From Labilithrix sp. (GTDB taxonomy: Bacteria > Myxococcota_A > Polyangia > Polyangiales > Polyangiaceae): a stretch of DNA of 64,000 nucleotides. The notes beneath the pieces are model-generated. The model saw only the letters and a program-made list of their open reading frames with translations, made no database searches and was not told where the DNA came from. Made by a program: the position numbers and the translations under genes. The stretch is from assembly GCA_019637195.1 (NCBI GenBank), contig JAHBWA010000021.1, forward strand, positions 1 to 64,000. The letters are read 5' to 3'. Shown here in pieces: positions 46,123 through 55,173 of the stretch; within the stretch, counting starts at the first letter, position 1; each line of letters begins with the position of its first letter.

Positions 46123-48222
46123 TCACGGCGCGGGCGACTTCGCCGGATAGACCCGGCGAAGCGCCTTCAGGTGCCGCGCCGTCACGCCGGGGACCGCGAG
46201 GATCTGGGCGTCGTCGGCCGCCTTGATCGCCTTGAGGCTGCCGAGGTGCATGAGCAGGCTCTGCTTCGTCTTCGGGCCGATGCCCGCGACGTCGTCGAGC
46301 GCCGAGCGCATGCGCTTCTTCTTCCCGAGGCGCTCGCGGGCGCGGTTCGAGAACCGGTGCGCCTCGTCGCGCGCACGCGCGAGGAAGAACATCGACGCCG
46401 AGTGGCTCTTCAGCGGGATCGGGTTCTTCTGCCCGGGCAGGTACACGCGATCGACGAGCGTCTCGCCCGCGACGTTCTCCTTCTCCTTCGCGAGCGCGAC
46501 GATCGGGAGATCGTGGAGCCCGAGGTCGCGCGCGGCCGCGAGCGCGACGGCGAGCTGACCGCGACCGCCGTCGACCACGAACAGATCGGGCAGATCCCAC
46601 TCGCTGTCCGCGAGCTCCGCGTCGTCGGCCTCGGGCGCTCCTCCGTCCTCGCGCGGAGGCGACGCCGGGCCGTCCTCGCCGGGGTCCGGCGCGGTCGTCG
46701 CGACGGCGAGCTCGCGCGCCTCCTGCCGCTTGAGCCCGCGGCGGAAGCGCCGCGCGAGCACCTCGTACATCGCGCGATAGTCGTCCCCGGCGAGCGAGAC
46801 CGGGACGCCGTCGACGTCCTCCTCCAGCGTCCCCTCGCCTCCGCCCGGCGTCGGCGCGCCGTCCGTGGCCTTCGACGCGGAGGCCTCGCCGCGGACGTGG
46901 AACGTGCGGTAGCGCTTCTTGTCCGGCTCGCCGTCGGTCATCGCCACGACAGCGCCGACCGTGTCCTGGCCGCCGAGATGCGAGATGTCGCAGCACTCGA
47001 TCCGCCGCGGCACCGTGGGCAGCCGGAGCCGCTCCTTCAGCTGGGCGAGCCGCTCCTGGACGTCGTCGGAGGCGCGGCGCTTCTCGGTGAACGCGTGGCT
47101 GGCGTTCTCGTTCGCGAGGCGCAAGAGATCGACGCGTGGACCGCGCTGCGGGCAGAGCAACAGGACCTTGTGCGCGGCGCGCTCGCTCAGCCACTCGGCG
47201 GTGCCGCTGGCGGCGTCGGGGAGCGTCGGGACGATGATCTCGTCCGGGATCGGGAGCGCGGCGACGTCCGCGTCCTCCGCGGACGAGACCGCGTAGTGCT
47301 GGCCGAGGAACGCCGCGACGACCTCCTCGTCGGGCACCTCCGCGTTCTTGACCGAGAACGTCGCGACGTCGGCGAGCCGGCCGCGCCGGATGTGGAGGAG
47401 CGCGAGCTCGACGAGGTCCGCCTCGCGGTGGAGCCCGAGGACGTCGCGGTCGACGTCGTCGACGCTCACGACGCGCTGCTCCTCGCGCACCTTGTCGATG
47501 GCGTGGAGCTGGTCGCGGTAGACGGCGGCGAGCTCGAAGCGCATCGCGCGGGCGGCGTCCTGCATCCGCGCCTCGAGCTCCTCGGAGAGCTCGTCGTGAC
47601 GGCCGTCGAGGAACATCGCCACCGCGCGGACCTGCTCGTCGTACCACGCGCGGTCGACCTCGAGCACGCAGGGCGCAGGGCAACGCTTGATCTGGTGCTG
47701 GAGGCACGGGCGCTTGCGGCTCCGCATCTCGGTGTCGGTGCACGTCCGGAGCTGAAAGTGCTTGTTGACGAGGTGGAGCGTGCGCCGCGCGGCGGTCGCC
47801 GAGTGGTACGGCCCGAAGTAGCGCGCCGTCTCGCCGGGCTGGTAGCTCGGGCGGCGGACGACCCAGAGGCGCGGCCAGGCGTCCTTCGCGTCGAGCTTGA
47901 GCGAGATGTAGTCCTTGTCGTCGCGGAGCTTGACGTTGTAGCGCGGCCGGTGCTCCTTGATGAGGTTGTTCTCGAGGATCGCCGCCTCCTTCTCGGTCGC
48001 GGTGACGATCGTGTCGAGATCGCCGATGGTCCGCTGGAGGATCGGGATGAAGTAGCGGTTGTCGGTCGAGCCGCCCTGGAAGTAGCTCCGGACGCGGCTG
48101 CGGAGCGACTTCGCCTTGCCGACGTAGACGACGCTCCCCTTCTTGTCCTTGAACAGGTAGACGCCCGGCGACGGAGGGAGCGCGTCGAGCTTCTCGTTGA
48201 CGACGTCGGGGAGCACGCGCAC
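46123..48222 (-). CDS. uvrC: Excinuclease ABC subunit C
   Basis: UvrC makes both incisions in nucleotide excision repair with UvrA and UvrB. The 699-residue product starts at GTG 48222 after AGGA. The GIY-YIG nuclease reads SPGVYLFKDKKGSVVYVGKAKSLRSRV; an UvrBC helical motif follows (LDGRHDELSEELEARMQDAARAMRFELAAVYRDQLHAI). The second nuclease is RNase H-like, with IECCDISHLGGQDTVGA and LFVVDGGRGQL. The C-terminal tandem helix-hairpin-helix has DDVAGIGPKTKQSLLMHLGS. An acidic, Pro-rich insertion of about 45 residues precedes the LFVVDGG strand, and a DGAPTPGGGEG loop lies before it, making this UvrC longer than usual. It is divergent from the SUV3-like helicase across 52 bp. Confidence 0.97.
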   Translation of the reverse strand: MRVLPDVVNEKLDALPPSPGVYLFKDKKGSVVYVGKAKSLRSRVRSYFQGGSTDNRYFIPILQRTIGDLDTIVTATEKEAAILENNLIKEHRPRYNVKLRDDKDYISLKLDAKDAWPRLWVVRRPSYQPGETARYFGPYHSATAARRTLHLVNKHFQLRTCTDTEMRSRKRPCLQHQIKRCPAPCVLEVDRAWYDEQVRAVAMFLDGRHDELSEELEARMQDAARAMRFELAAVYRDQLHAIDKVREEQRVVSVDDVDRDVLGLHREADLVELALLHIRRGRLADVATFSVKNAEVPDEEVVAAFLGQHYAVSSAEDADVAALPIPDEIIVPTLPDAASGTAEWLSERAAHKVLLLCPQRGPRVDLLRLANENASHAFTEKRRASDDVQERLAQLKERLRLPTVPRRIECCDISHLGGQDTVGAVVAMTDGEPDKKRYRTFHVRGEASASKATDGAPTPGGGEGTLEEDVDGVPVSLAGDDYRAMYEVLARRFRRGLKRQEARELAVATTAPDPGEDGPASPPREDGGAPEADDAELADSEWDLPDLFVVDGGRGQLAVALAAARDLGLHDLPIVALAKEKENVAGETLVDRVYLPGQKNPIPLKSHSASMFFLARARDEAHRFSNRARERLGKKKRMRSALDDVAGIGPKTKQSLLMHLGSLKAIKAADDAQILAVPGVTARHLKALRRVYPAKSPAP

Positions 48223-48274
48223 GGGATCCTAGTACGACCGAGCGGACGCTGAAAACCTGCGCTATGACCGAGCC

Positions 48275-50662
48275 GTGACGACATCGGCCTCGCCCATCAC
48301 GGCGCTGCTCGGGCCGACGAACACGGGCAAGACGCACCACGCGATCGAGCGGATGCTCGAGCACGCCTCCGGGATGATCGGCCTGCCGCTCCGCTTGCTC
48401 GCGCGCGAGGTCTACGACCGGCTCACCGCGCGCGTCGGCGAGTCGCGGGTCGCGCTCGTCACCGGCGAAGAGCAACGGATCCCGCGGCGGCCGTCGTACT
48501 GGGTCGCGACGGTCGAGGCCATGCCGGTGGACCGCGAGGTCGACTTCCTCGCGGTGGACGAGGTCCAGCTCGCGGCGCACGCCCAGCGCGGCCACGTCTT
48601 CACGTCGCGGCTGCTCTCCGCGCGCGGGCGGCTCGAGACGTGGTTCCTCGGCGGGGCCACGATGCGCGACGCGCTCCGCGAGCTCGTCCCGACGGCGCGG
48701 CACGTCGAGCACCCGCGCCTGTCTCGCCTCTCCTACGCCGGCGCGACGCCGCTCGCGCGCCTCCCTCCGCGGAGCGCGGTCATCGCGTTCTCGATGCCTC
48801 ACGTCTACGAGCTCGCCGAGCGGCTCCGCAAGCGGCGGGGCGGCGCCGCGGTCGTCCTCGGCGCGCTCTCGCCGCGGACCCGCAACGCCCAGGTCGCGAT
48901 GTTCCAGGCCGGCGAGGTCGACTGCCTCGTCGCGACGGACGCGGTCGGCATGGGGCTGAACCTCGACGTGGAGCACGTCGCGTTCGCGGCGACGCGCAAG
49001 TTCGACGGGCGCGACGTCCGCGACGTCGACGACGCCGAGCTCGGGCAGATCGCCGGGCGCGCCGGGCGCTGGATCCACGACGGGACGTTCGGCGCGCTGA
49101 CGCCCCTGGAGCTGCCGTCCGGCACCGTGCACGCGATCGAGACGCACACGTTCTCGCGCGTGAGGCGCGTCCAGTGGCGCTCGGACGCGCTCGACTTCGC
49201 CTCGATCGCGGCCCTCCGCGCGTCGCTCGCCGAGCCGCCTTCGCGCGGGATCTTCCGTCACGCCGCCGGCGCCGAGGACGCCGCGTGCCTCGCCCACCTC
49301 GCGGGGCGCGCCGAGGTCGGGCGGCGCGCGACCTCGCCGGACCGCGTGCGCCTGCTCTGGGACGTCTGCACGGTGCCCGACTTCCGGAAGCTGATGCTCG
49401 AGGTGCACGTCGACTTCCTCGCGGAGCTCTTCATCGAGCTCGCCGATCGCGGGCGCCTCGGCGACGCGTGGCTCGAGCGTCACGTCGGCGAGCTCGAGCG
49501 CGGCGCGCCGAGCGACGTCGAGGAGCTCGTCGCCCGGACCGCGGCGGTCCGGACCTTTACGTACGTCGCGAACCGTGGCTCCTGGCTCGACGCGCCCGAG
49601 ACCTGGCAGGCTCGTACGCGCGCGCTCGAGGATCGGTTGAGCGACGCGCTCCACGAGCGGCTCGTGCTCCGCTTCGTCGACGCGAAGAAGGCCTCGCGGC
49701 CGCGCGCGCGCCCGCGAGGCCGGCGCGTCGCGAGGGAGAGCGAGCCGGAGCTCGCGGCGCTCGCAGACGGCGGGCTCGATCCGGGCCACCCGTTCGCGAA
49801 GCTTGCCGCCCTCCGCGCCGGGCTCGGTCCTGCCCGCGCCGCCGTCGCCCGGCCGGGCGCGCCGGCCTGGGTCGACGAGATCGTCGAGTCGGCGCACGCG
49901 TCGCTCGCGCTCGGCGCCTCGGGCGAGGTCGTGCACGCGGCCGGCGGGCGCGTCGTCGGACGCGTCGTGCGCGGCGGATCGATCGCGCTGCCCGACGTGC
50001 GCCTCGCCGACGGCGACGAGCTCGGCGCCGGCGCGCGGAGCCGGATCCACCGCCGCCTGCTCGCGTTCGCGCGGGACGTAGTCGGTGAGCTGCTCGGCGG
50101 CGTCGGCGAGCTCGCGTCCCACGCGGGCGCGTCTGCGCCCCTCCGCGCGTTCGTCCACCGGCTCGAGCAGGGGCTCGGAACGGCGCTCGAGGCGGACCTC
50201 GAGGACGTCCTCGCGCGGCTCTCCGGCGACGATCGCGCGGCGCTCGAGGAGCGCGGCGTCCGCTTCGGCGCCGGCGTCGTCTACCTCCCCCGCGGCGTCA
50301 CGCCCGCGCCGGTCGCGGCGCGCGTCGCCCTCGCGTCGAGCTGGTTCCGCGCTGGCCGCGCGCTCGTCGCCCCCGCGGGCGGCGCCGTCTCCTTCGTACC
50401 CAGCCGCGGGGTCGACCGCCGGGCCTACGCGGCGATCGGCTTCCCCGTCGTCGGGCCGCGCGCGATCCGCGCCGACGTCCTCGATCGCGTCGTCGCGCAC
50501 CTCGCGCGATCCGCCGACGACGAGCGCGCGGACGAGGCGACGCTCGCGAGCTGGATCGGCGCGCCCCGCGGCGACGTCCGCAAGGTCCTCGCCGCCGCGC
50601 CCCGCGGCGACGTCCAGCGCGCGACGCCCGACACGCGCGCGCGTGACGAGGCCCCCTCGTGA
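48275..50662 (+). CDS. SUV3-like ATP-dependent RNA helicase
   Basis: This 795-residue product starts at GTG 48275. Helicase motifs are those of SUPV3L1/Suv3: Walker A LLGPTNTGKTHHA (Lys19), REVYDRL, GEEQRIPRRPSYWVATVEAM, the DEVQ box (95-98; Suv3 has DEIQ), HVFTSRLL, and the second RecA lobe with AVVLGALSPRTRNAQVAMF, DCLVATDAVGMGLNLD and QIAGRAGR. The C-terminal half is helical with the SUV3 C-terminal FRAGRALVAP segment. In mitochondria this family unwinds RNA for degradation; bacterial members are less studied. It ends with a low-complexity Arg/Asp tail. The stop falls 46 bp from the convergent L,D-transpeptidase. Confidence 0.9.
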   Translation: MTTSASPITALLGPTNTGKTHHAIERMLEHASGMIGLPLRLLAREVYDRLTARVGESRVALVTGEEQRIPRRPSYWVATVEAMPVDREVDFLAVDEVQLAAHAQRGHVFTSRLLSARGRLETWFLGGATMRDALRELVPTARHVEHPRLSRLSYAGATPLARLPPRSAVIAFSMPHVYELAERLRKRRGGAAVVLGALSPRTRNAQVAMFQAGEVDCLVATDAVGMGLNLDVEHVAFAATRKFDGRDVRDVDDAELGQIAGRAGRWIHDGTFGALTPLELPSGTVHAIETHTFSRVRRVQWRSDALDFASIAALRASLAEPPSRGIFRHAAGAEDAACLAHLAGRAEVGRRATSPDRVRLLWDVCTVPDFRKLMLEVHVDFLAELFIELADRGRLGDAWLERHVGELERGAPSDVEELVARTAAVRTFTYVANRGSWLDAPETWQARTRALEDRLSDALHERLVLRFVDAKKASRPRARPRGRRVARESEPELAALADGGLDPGHPFAKLAALRAGLGPARAAVARPGAPAWVDEIVESAHASLALGASGEVVHAAGGRVVGRVVRGGSIALPDVRLADGDELGAGARSRIHRRLLAFARDVVGELLGGVGELASHAGASAPLRAFVHRLEQGLGTALEADLEDVLARLSGDDRAALEERGVRFGAGVVYLPRGVTPAPVAARVALASSWFRAGRALVAPAGGAVSFVPSRGVDRRAYAAIGFPVVGPRAIRADVLDRVVAHLARSADDERADEATLASWIGAPRGDVRKVLAAAPRGDVQRATPDTRARDEAPS

Positions 50663-50708
50663 CTCACCCGCGACGTCGACGACCGCGCCGGACGGGGCCC
50701 CGCGCGAC

Positions 50709-51269
50709 TCAGTCTTCGATGTCGACGACGGTGCCGTCCGCGACGAGGCGCGCGACCTCGCGGATCTCGTCTTCGTCCACCGCGATGCAGCCCGCCGTCC
50801 AGTCGATCGCCTTGAGCGCTCGCTTCGCGACGCCGTTCATCGAGGCGGGAGGCCCATGGATGCCGATGGCGCCGCCGATCGTCGCCGACCTCGGGAGATC
50901 GCCGCGCTGCTTGAGCAGCTCGAATCGGCGGCGGTCGGCGGCGGTCGGGTAGTCGAGCCCGAGGAAGATGGTGAAGCGCGACCGCTGCCGCATCGTGACG
51001 TGGTAGCGGCCGACGGGCGTGGTCGAGTCGCCCTCCTGGAGCTTCGGCCCAGCGCCGCCGGGGCCGATGGCGACCCTGTACGACGCGACGATCTCCTCGT
51101 TCCCCTTCCCGTCCGCCGCGAGGAGCAGCATCCGGTGCTCTCCCTTCTTGATGTGGACGCGCGAGACGCGCTTCGCGCGAGCCGGATCTGCGTCCGCGCG
51201 CGGCGCGACGAGCGCGCTCCCGAGCACGAGAGCCGCGAGCGAGAGGAGGGTGGAGGTTCGGCGCAGCAT
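50709..51269 (-). CDS. Secreted L,D-transpeptidase (YkuD domain)
   Basis: L,D-transpeptidases cross-link peptidoglycan or attach proteins to it from the periplasm. The 186-residue product starts at ATG 51269. The signal peptide is TLLSLAALVLGSALVAPRADA. The YkuD domain includes STTPVGRYHVTMRQRSRFTIFLGLDYP, the catalytic HGPPASM (His138) and DWTAGCIAVDEDE (Cys161); Thr159 replaces the usual Ser in the SxGC signature. There is no LysM or other wall-binding domain. It is a short, single-domain enzyme. The 135-bp gap to the next minus-strand gene has no obvious signal. Confidence 0.92.
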   Translation of the reverse strand: MLRRTSTLLSLAALVLGSALVAPRADADPARAKRVSRVHIKKGEHRMLLLAADGKGNEEIVASYRVAIGPGGAGPKLQEGDSTTPVGRYHVTMRQRSRFTIFLGLDYPTAADRRRFELLKQRGDLPRSATIGGAIGIHGPPASMNGVAKRALKAIDWTAGCIAVDEDEIREVARLVADGTVVDIED

Positions 51270-51404
51270 GGGTTCGACTCTCCATCGGCGTCACCCTTGG
51301 ATCCGTGACGCGCATTCTTCGCGCGCCGCGTCCTCGACCGCCCCGGGCGGTCCAGCGCGCCCGCATCCATCGTCCCGGGCGCTCCGCGCGCGCGACGTAC
51401 CCGC

Positions 51405-52088
51405 TCAGGGCGTGAGGCTCTGCGTCCTGAAGCGGAGCGTCCGATCGGCGTTGCCGATCTGCCGGACGAAGAGGCCCACGAACGAGCCGAAGAGCGCGTC
51501 GCCCGGGCCGATCCCGGTCGAGCCCGCCGGCCGAGAGACCCACTGACGCATCTGCGCGAGCATCTGCGGGCTGACCGGGTTCACCTCGACGATCACGCCG
51601 AGGAAGTGCGGTTTGCCGGCGGTGAGCAGCGCGCGATCGACGATGGGCAGATCGCGCGCCTCCGCGCACTGGCGGAGGACGCCCTCGAGGTTGAGCGCCG
51701 CGGAGTCGCGCTCGGCGCCCGCGCTCGAGATCTTCAGGCGGTAGACCTCGTCCCACAGGTCGTAGACCACGCGGCACGTGCGCACGGCGAGCGCGACCGG
51801 GTTCGCCTCCCCCTCGCGGAGCAGGTAGGCGCGCATCGCGATCACCGTCGGCAGGCCGCTCGCGAGCTTGTCGGCCATCGCCTTGTCGATGACGTCGCGC
51901 GACGAGAAGCTCGCGCGGAGGAGCGTCTGCTTCGTCTTGTCGTTCTTGTCCCAGGCGAAGTTCGCCTGCCGTCGCGGCAGCTCCTCCTGCTTCGGCTCCT
52001 CGTCCGCGCGCGCGATCCGCGGCGGCGTGACCACCAAGACCGCGGAGAGCGCGGCGAAGAGGAGCGCGAGGAGACGACGGCGCGTCAC
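51405..52088 (-). CDS. Secreted protein coupled to an outer-membrane barrel gene (DUF4390-like)
   Basis: This 227-residue product starts at GTG 52088 and overlaps the barrel gene stop in a GTGA. The signal peptide is LLALLFAALSAVLVVTPPRIARA. The mature protein begins acidic and then shows SFSSRDVIDKAMADKLASGLPTVIAMRAYLL, VRTCRVVYDLWDEVYRLKI and a C-terminal beta part (FLGVIVEVNPVSPQML, TLRFRTQSLTP). This short beta-rich periplasmic pattern resembles DUF4390 proteins, but I cannot confirm the family. Coupling to a BamA/TamA-like gene implies a role in barrel or lipid traffic at the outer membrane. Confidence 0.72.
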   Translation of the reverse strand: MTRRRLLALLFAALSAVLVVTPPRIARADEEPKQEELPRRQANFAWDKNDKTKQTLLRASFSSRDVIDKAMADKLASGLPTVIAMRAYLLREGEANPVALAVRTCRVVYDLWDEVYRLKISSAGAERDSAALNLEGVLRQCAEARDLPIVDRALLTAGKPHFLGVIVEVNPVSPQMLAQMRQWVSRPAGSTGIGPGDALFGSFVGLFVRQIGNADRTLRFRTQSLTP

Positions 52089-53698
52089 TCGGCCCCCGAG
52101 CGGATCGGAATGAACCCGAGGAAGTTGGCGATGCCGAGCGCGATGCCGCCCGCCGCCGTGTCCATCCTGAGCCCGAGGTTGAAGGTGAGATCGACCGGCG
52201 CCTGCTGGATCCCGGAGTACCCCCGCGCAGGACGCACGAGGTCTCTTCCGTTCGCCACGGCGTAGAGACCGACCGATCCGAAGAAGTCGACCCCGTAGAT
52301 GCTCTTCCGGCCGCGGTAGAGCGGGATACGGTACTCCGCGTTCAGGCGCGCTGCGTAGTCGCCGTAGCGGACCTCCGCGATCGCCGTGTTGAAGAAGTTC
52401 GGCGCGGCGCGGCGATCGAACGCGAGATCGAGGGCGCGATGGGGCCGGAGGTCCGTGTAGTCCCCAACGTAGAACTTCTCGAACAGTGGCGCGTCGCCGA
52501 ACACGCTCCCGAGGATCCCTTCGATCCGTAAGACGTGCTCCCAGGGGAGCGGCATCCAACGCGATCCTCTAAGGACGAGCTTGGCGTACGGGTAATCGCT
52601 CCCCAGCGGCGTGAGCGACGCCTCCGCGAGGCCCAGGAGGTGCCAGCCACGTGTAGGCAAGAACGGCTCGTCGCGCGTGTCGTGGACCAGCGTGGCGCTC
52701 ACGGTCGACAGCACGCTCGAGCCCGGGGGCAGATCGAAGTCGATCGCCTCGATGTCGCGCCCGCGCTTGTGGCTCGCGGCGAGCGGGAGGTTGGCGTCGA
52801 TCTTCTCGAGGCGGTAGTCGAAGAAGATCCGCGTCGTGACGCTCCCGACCTCGTGCCCCGTGCTCACCTTCCCGCCGAAGCGCTGGTAGGAGACGACCGC
52901 GAAATCCTGCGCGACCTTCTGCGTCGGATCGTCGACGAGGACGTCGCGGTTGCCGAAGAAGTCCTTCGCGTTGTTGTAGAGGAGCTGCGCCTCCGCGGTC
53001 CACGACGAGCCGAGGAACGCCTGATCGCTGAAACGGCTCCGGAGCGCCAGCTGACGGTCGGCGAGCGCGATCGCGCCGCCGAGCGCGACGCCGGTCCCGG
53101 CGAGGTTCTGCTCGGAGACGTCGATCCCGCCGAAGGCCGTCAGCGGGCGCGCGCGGCCGTCGGGCTCGGCGTCGGCGGAGAGGCCGAGCCACAGATCGTT
53201 GACGACGACCGTGTTGCGCTCGACGACGTCGACGACGAGCACCACCGAGCCGCGCTTGGTGCCGCGCCGGAGCGAGAGCTGCACGTCGCGAAAGAAGCCG
53301 GTGCCGAGCAGCCGAAAGCGCGTGAGCTGGAGCTCCTTGTCGTCGACGTCGAGCGTCGCGCCGCGCTGGAACGGGACGAAGCGGAGGATCACGCGCGCCA
53401 GCGTCGTCGTGTTGCCGCGAACCTCGACGCCCTCGAGCACGTAGCGAAGACCGCCGGGCCCGACGGGCGGACGGGGCGCCGGGGCCTCGGCCAGCGGCGG
53501 CTCGCCGATCGGCGTCCCGATCGACGACGGCGGCGGCGGCGGCGGCGCGTCGCCCGGCGATCCCGGAGCCTCGGGCGTCGGCTCCGGAGGCTCCGCGCCC
53601 CAGGTCTTCAGCGGACCGGCGGACGCGCTCCGCCACGCGGTGAGCGCGGCGATGCCGAGGGCGAACGCGGCGAGCCTCTTCACGACGGGGCCGAGCAT
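52085..53698 (-). CDS. BamA/TamA-like outer-membrane beta-barrel protein with one visible POTRA domain
   Basis: From ATG 53698 the product is 537 residues; GTG 53686 is an alternative. The signal peptide (LAAFALGIAALTAWRSASA) is followed by a Pro-rich linker and one POTRA-like domain (about 80-160): LEGVEVRGNTTTLARVILRFVPFQRGATLDVDDKELQLT, FRLLGTGFFRDVQLSL. The rest is a 16-strand-type barrel of the surface-antigen family, with VVNDLWLGLSADAEP, VHDTRDEPFLPTRGWHLLGLAE, EHVLRIEGILGSVFGDAPLFEKFYVGD, and the final GGIALGIANFLGF. BamA has five POTRAs, so this is a short relative. It is translationally coupled to the DUF4390-like gene. Confidence 0.9.
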   Translation of the reverse strand: MLGPVVKRLAAFALGIAALTAWRSASAGPLKTWGAEPPEPTPEAPGSPGDAPPPPPPSSIGTPIGEPPLAEAPAPRPPVGPGGLRYVLEGVEVRGNTTTLARVILRFVPFQRGATLDVDDKELQLTRFRLLGTGFFRDVQLSLRRGTKRGSVVLVVDVVERNTVVVNDLWLGLSADAEPDGRARPLTAFGGIDVSEQNLAGTGVALGGAIALADRQLALRSRFSDQAFLGSSWTAEAQLLYNNAKDFFGNRDVLVDDPTQKVAQDFAVVSYQRFGGKVSTGHEVGSVTTRIFFDYRLEKIDANLPLAASHKRGRDIEAIDFDLPPGSSVLSTVSATLVHDTRDEPFLPTRGWHLLGLAEASLTPLGSDYPYAKLVLRGSRWMPLPWEHVLRIEGILGSVFGDAPLFEKFYVGDYTDLRPHRALDLAFDRRAAPNFFNTAIAEVRYGDYAARLNAEYRIPLYRGRKSIYGVDFFGSVGLYAVANGRDLVRPARGYSGIQQAPVDLTFNLGLRMDTAAGGIALGIANFLGFIPIRSGAE

Positions 53699-53810
53699 AG
53701 CGGGTGACCGGGCCTCAGCCGTTGGTTTCCGCACGCCGGGCCGCCCGCGCTCGGGTCCCCGACGTCGAGCGGCGTCGGCGGTGCGCTTGGCGCAGGCGCG
53801 CATCGGATCT

Positions 53811-54371
53811 ATGCGGTGGGCGATGGCTACCCCGACGGCCGCAGCCGAAGACCGCGGAGACCGCCCGTTCTGGATCGTGAACGGCGTCGTCTCCGTCCTC
53901 GCGCTCTCGCTCCTCGCGTACCTCCTCTTGTTGCGTCAAGGGGCGGGCGACAAGACGAGCCTCGCCTTCATGCCGGCGGTCAACGCGACCTTCAACGGCG
54001 CGGCCGCGGTGCTGCTGGTCCTCGCCGTCGCCGCCATCAAGGAGAAGAAGGTCGCCCGCCACCAGAAGCTCATGCTCGCCGCGTTCGCGTCGAGCGCGTT
54101 CTTCCTCGTCGGCTACCTCGCGTACCACTACGTCCACGGCGACACGCGCTACCCGGGCACCGGCGGGCTGCGGATCGCGTACCTCGCGCTCCTCGCGAGC
54201 CACGTCATCCTGTCGATCCCCGTCGTCCCGATGTGCCTCGCGGCCTTCTACTTCGCGTTCCGCCGCAGGTTCGTGACGCACAAGAAGATCACGAAGGTCC
54301 TCTTCCCGATCTGGCTCTACGTCTCGGTGACCGGCGTGCTCGTCTTCTTCATGTTGCGGAGCGCCTACTGA
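53811..54371 (+). CDS. DUF420 family membrane protein (cytochrome oxidase assembly-like)
   Basis: This 186-residue protein starts at ATG 53811; ATG 53823 is an equally possible start. Five hydrophobic helices are visible (WIVNGVVSVLALSLLAYLLL, VNATFNGAAAVLLVLAVAAI, LMLAAFASSAFFLVGYLAYH, IAYLALLASHVILSIPVVPMCLAAFYFAF, FPIWLYVSVTGVLVFFML). Diagnostic DUF420 features are PAVNATFN, RHQKLMLAAF, YLAYHYVHGDTRYPGTG, SHVILS and FPIWLYVSVTG. Conserved His residues in helices 3 and 4 suggest heme or copper handling. Relatives (CtaM-like) help assemble cytochrome c oxidase. No oxidase genes are in this window. A strong hairpin follows the stop. Confidence 0.9.
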   Translation: MRWAMATPTAAAEDRGDRPFWIVNGVVSVLALSLLAYLLLLRQGAGDKTSLAFMPAVNATFNGAAAVLLVLAVAAIKEKKVARHQKLMLAAFASSAFFLVGYLAYHYVHGDTRYPGTGGLRIAYLALLASHVILSIPVVPMCLAAFYFAFRRRFVTHKKITKVLFPIWLYVSVTGVLVFFMLRSAY

Positions 54372-54378
54372 CCTCGCG

Positions 54379-54419
54379 GAGCGGCTGCGGCTGACGCGGG
54401 CGCCTCAGCCTCGCCGCTC
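54379..54419. terminator. Bidirectional hairpin between convergent DUF420 and maiA genes
   Basis: GAGCGGC-TGC-GGCTGA and TCAGCC-TC-GCCGCTC pair across a 10-nt loop, giving a 13-bp interrupted stem in the 46-bp gap and reaching into the maiA stop codon. There is no T-tract on either side, but the location between two converging genes is what a shared terminator needs. Confidence 0.55.
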
Positions 54420-55068
54420 AAGGCTTCGCGTCGGGCTGCGCGTCCGGGTACGCCGCGGCGACGAACGGGAGCTCCCGGGTCGCCTCGTCGACGCGCTGGA
54501 TCGTCGGGTACGCGCCGAGGTCGATCCCGAATCGACGCGCGGAGTAGAGCTGCGGGATGAGCAGCGCGTCGGCCGCGGTGAACGACGCGCCGTAGGCGAA
54601 GGGCCCCGCGTGCCCGGTCTCCTCCTGGAAGCGCGAGGCGAGCGCCTCCCACGCGCCCAGGCCGCGCGTGATGAAGTGCCGGAGCCACGCCTGGCGCGCC
54701 TCCTTGTCCTCGCCGATGCGATCGAGCACGACGAGGTTCTGGAGCGGCTGGATCCCCGAGTTGACGAGCTGGACGAGCGCGCGCACACGAGCGCGGTCCT
54801 CCGGTTTGTTCGGCAAGAGCGGCGGATCCGGATAGAGCTCGTCGAGTAGCTCGAGGATCGCCGTCGACTCGACGTACTTGACGCCGTCGAGCACGAGGCA
54901 CGGGAGGAAGCCCATCGGGTTCGTCGCCTTGTAGGCGTCGCGACGCTGCTCGCCCTCGAGCAGGTTCACGTAGACCGGATCGTACGTCAGCCCCTTGTAC
55001 CCGAGCGCCAGGCGCACGCGGTGCGACGCGGAGGACCGCCAATACGTATAGAGCGTGAGGTTCGGCAT
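54418..55068 (-). CDS. maiA: Maleylacetoacetate isomerase / zeta-class glutathione S-transferase
   Basis: MaiA isomerises maleylacetoacetate to fumarylacetoacetate in tyrosine and phenylalanine breakdown. The 216-residue product starts at ATG 55068. The thioredoxin-like domain has LTLYTYWRSSASHRVRLALGYKGL, where the zeta-class motif is SSCSxRVRxAL; here Cys is replaced by Ala while both Ser are kept. Then follow VNLLEGEQRRDAYKATNPMGFLPCLV and ESTAILELLDELYP. The helical domain ends with ADALLIPQLYSARRFGIDL. Length and layout are normal for MaiA. No fumarylacetoacetase or homogentisate genes are next to it, so the name rests on sequence only. Confidence 0.88.
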   Translation of the reverse strand: MPNLTLYTYWRSSASHRVRLALGYKGLTYDPVYVNLLEGEQRRDAYKATNPMGFLPCLVLDGVKYVESTAILELLDELYPDPPLLPNKPEDRARVRALVQLVNSGIQPLQNLVVLDRIGEDKEARQAWLRHFITRGLGAWEALASRFQEETGHAGPFAYGASFTAADALLIPQLYSARRFGIDLGAYPTIQRVDEATRELPFVAAAYPDAQPDAKP

Positions 55069-55173
55069 GCGCGGGCAGCTTACTCGATGCGACGGCCGCC
55101 GCGAGTGTGCGCGGACGGCGCACCGCGTCGGACCGACCTTGCCCGCGCGAGGGGATGCCGCTAAAGCCGCGCG

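Noticed and set aside
46058..50500. A very long open frame (about 1480 codons) on the minus strand across uvrC and the helicase gene
   Set aside because: It is an antisense shadow caused by GC-rich codons: the product is Arg/Ala/Glu nonsense, while uvrC and the helicase carry full family motifs in their own frames.
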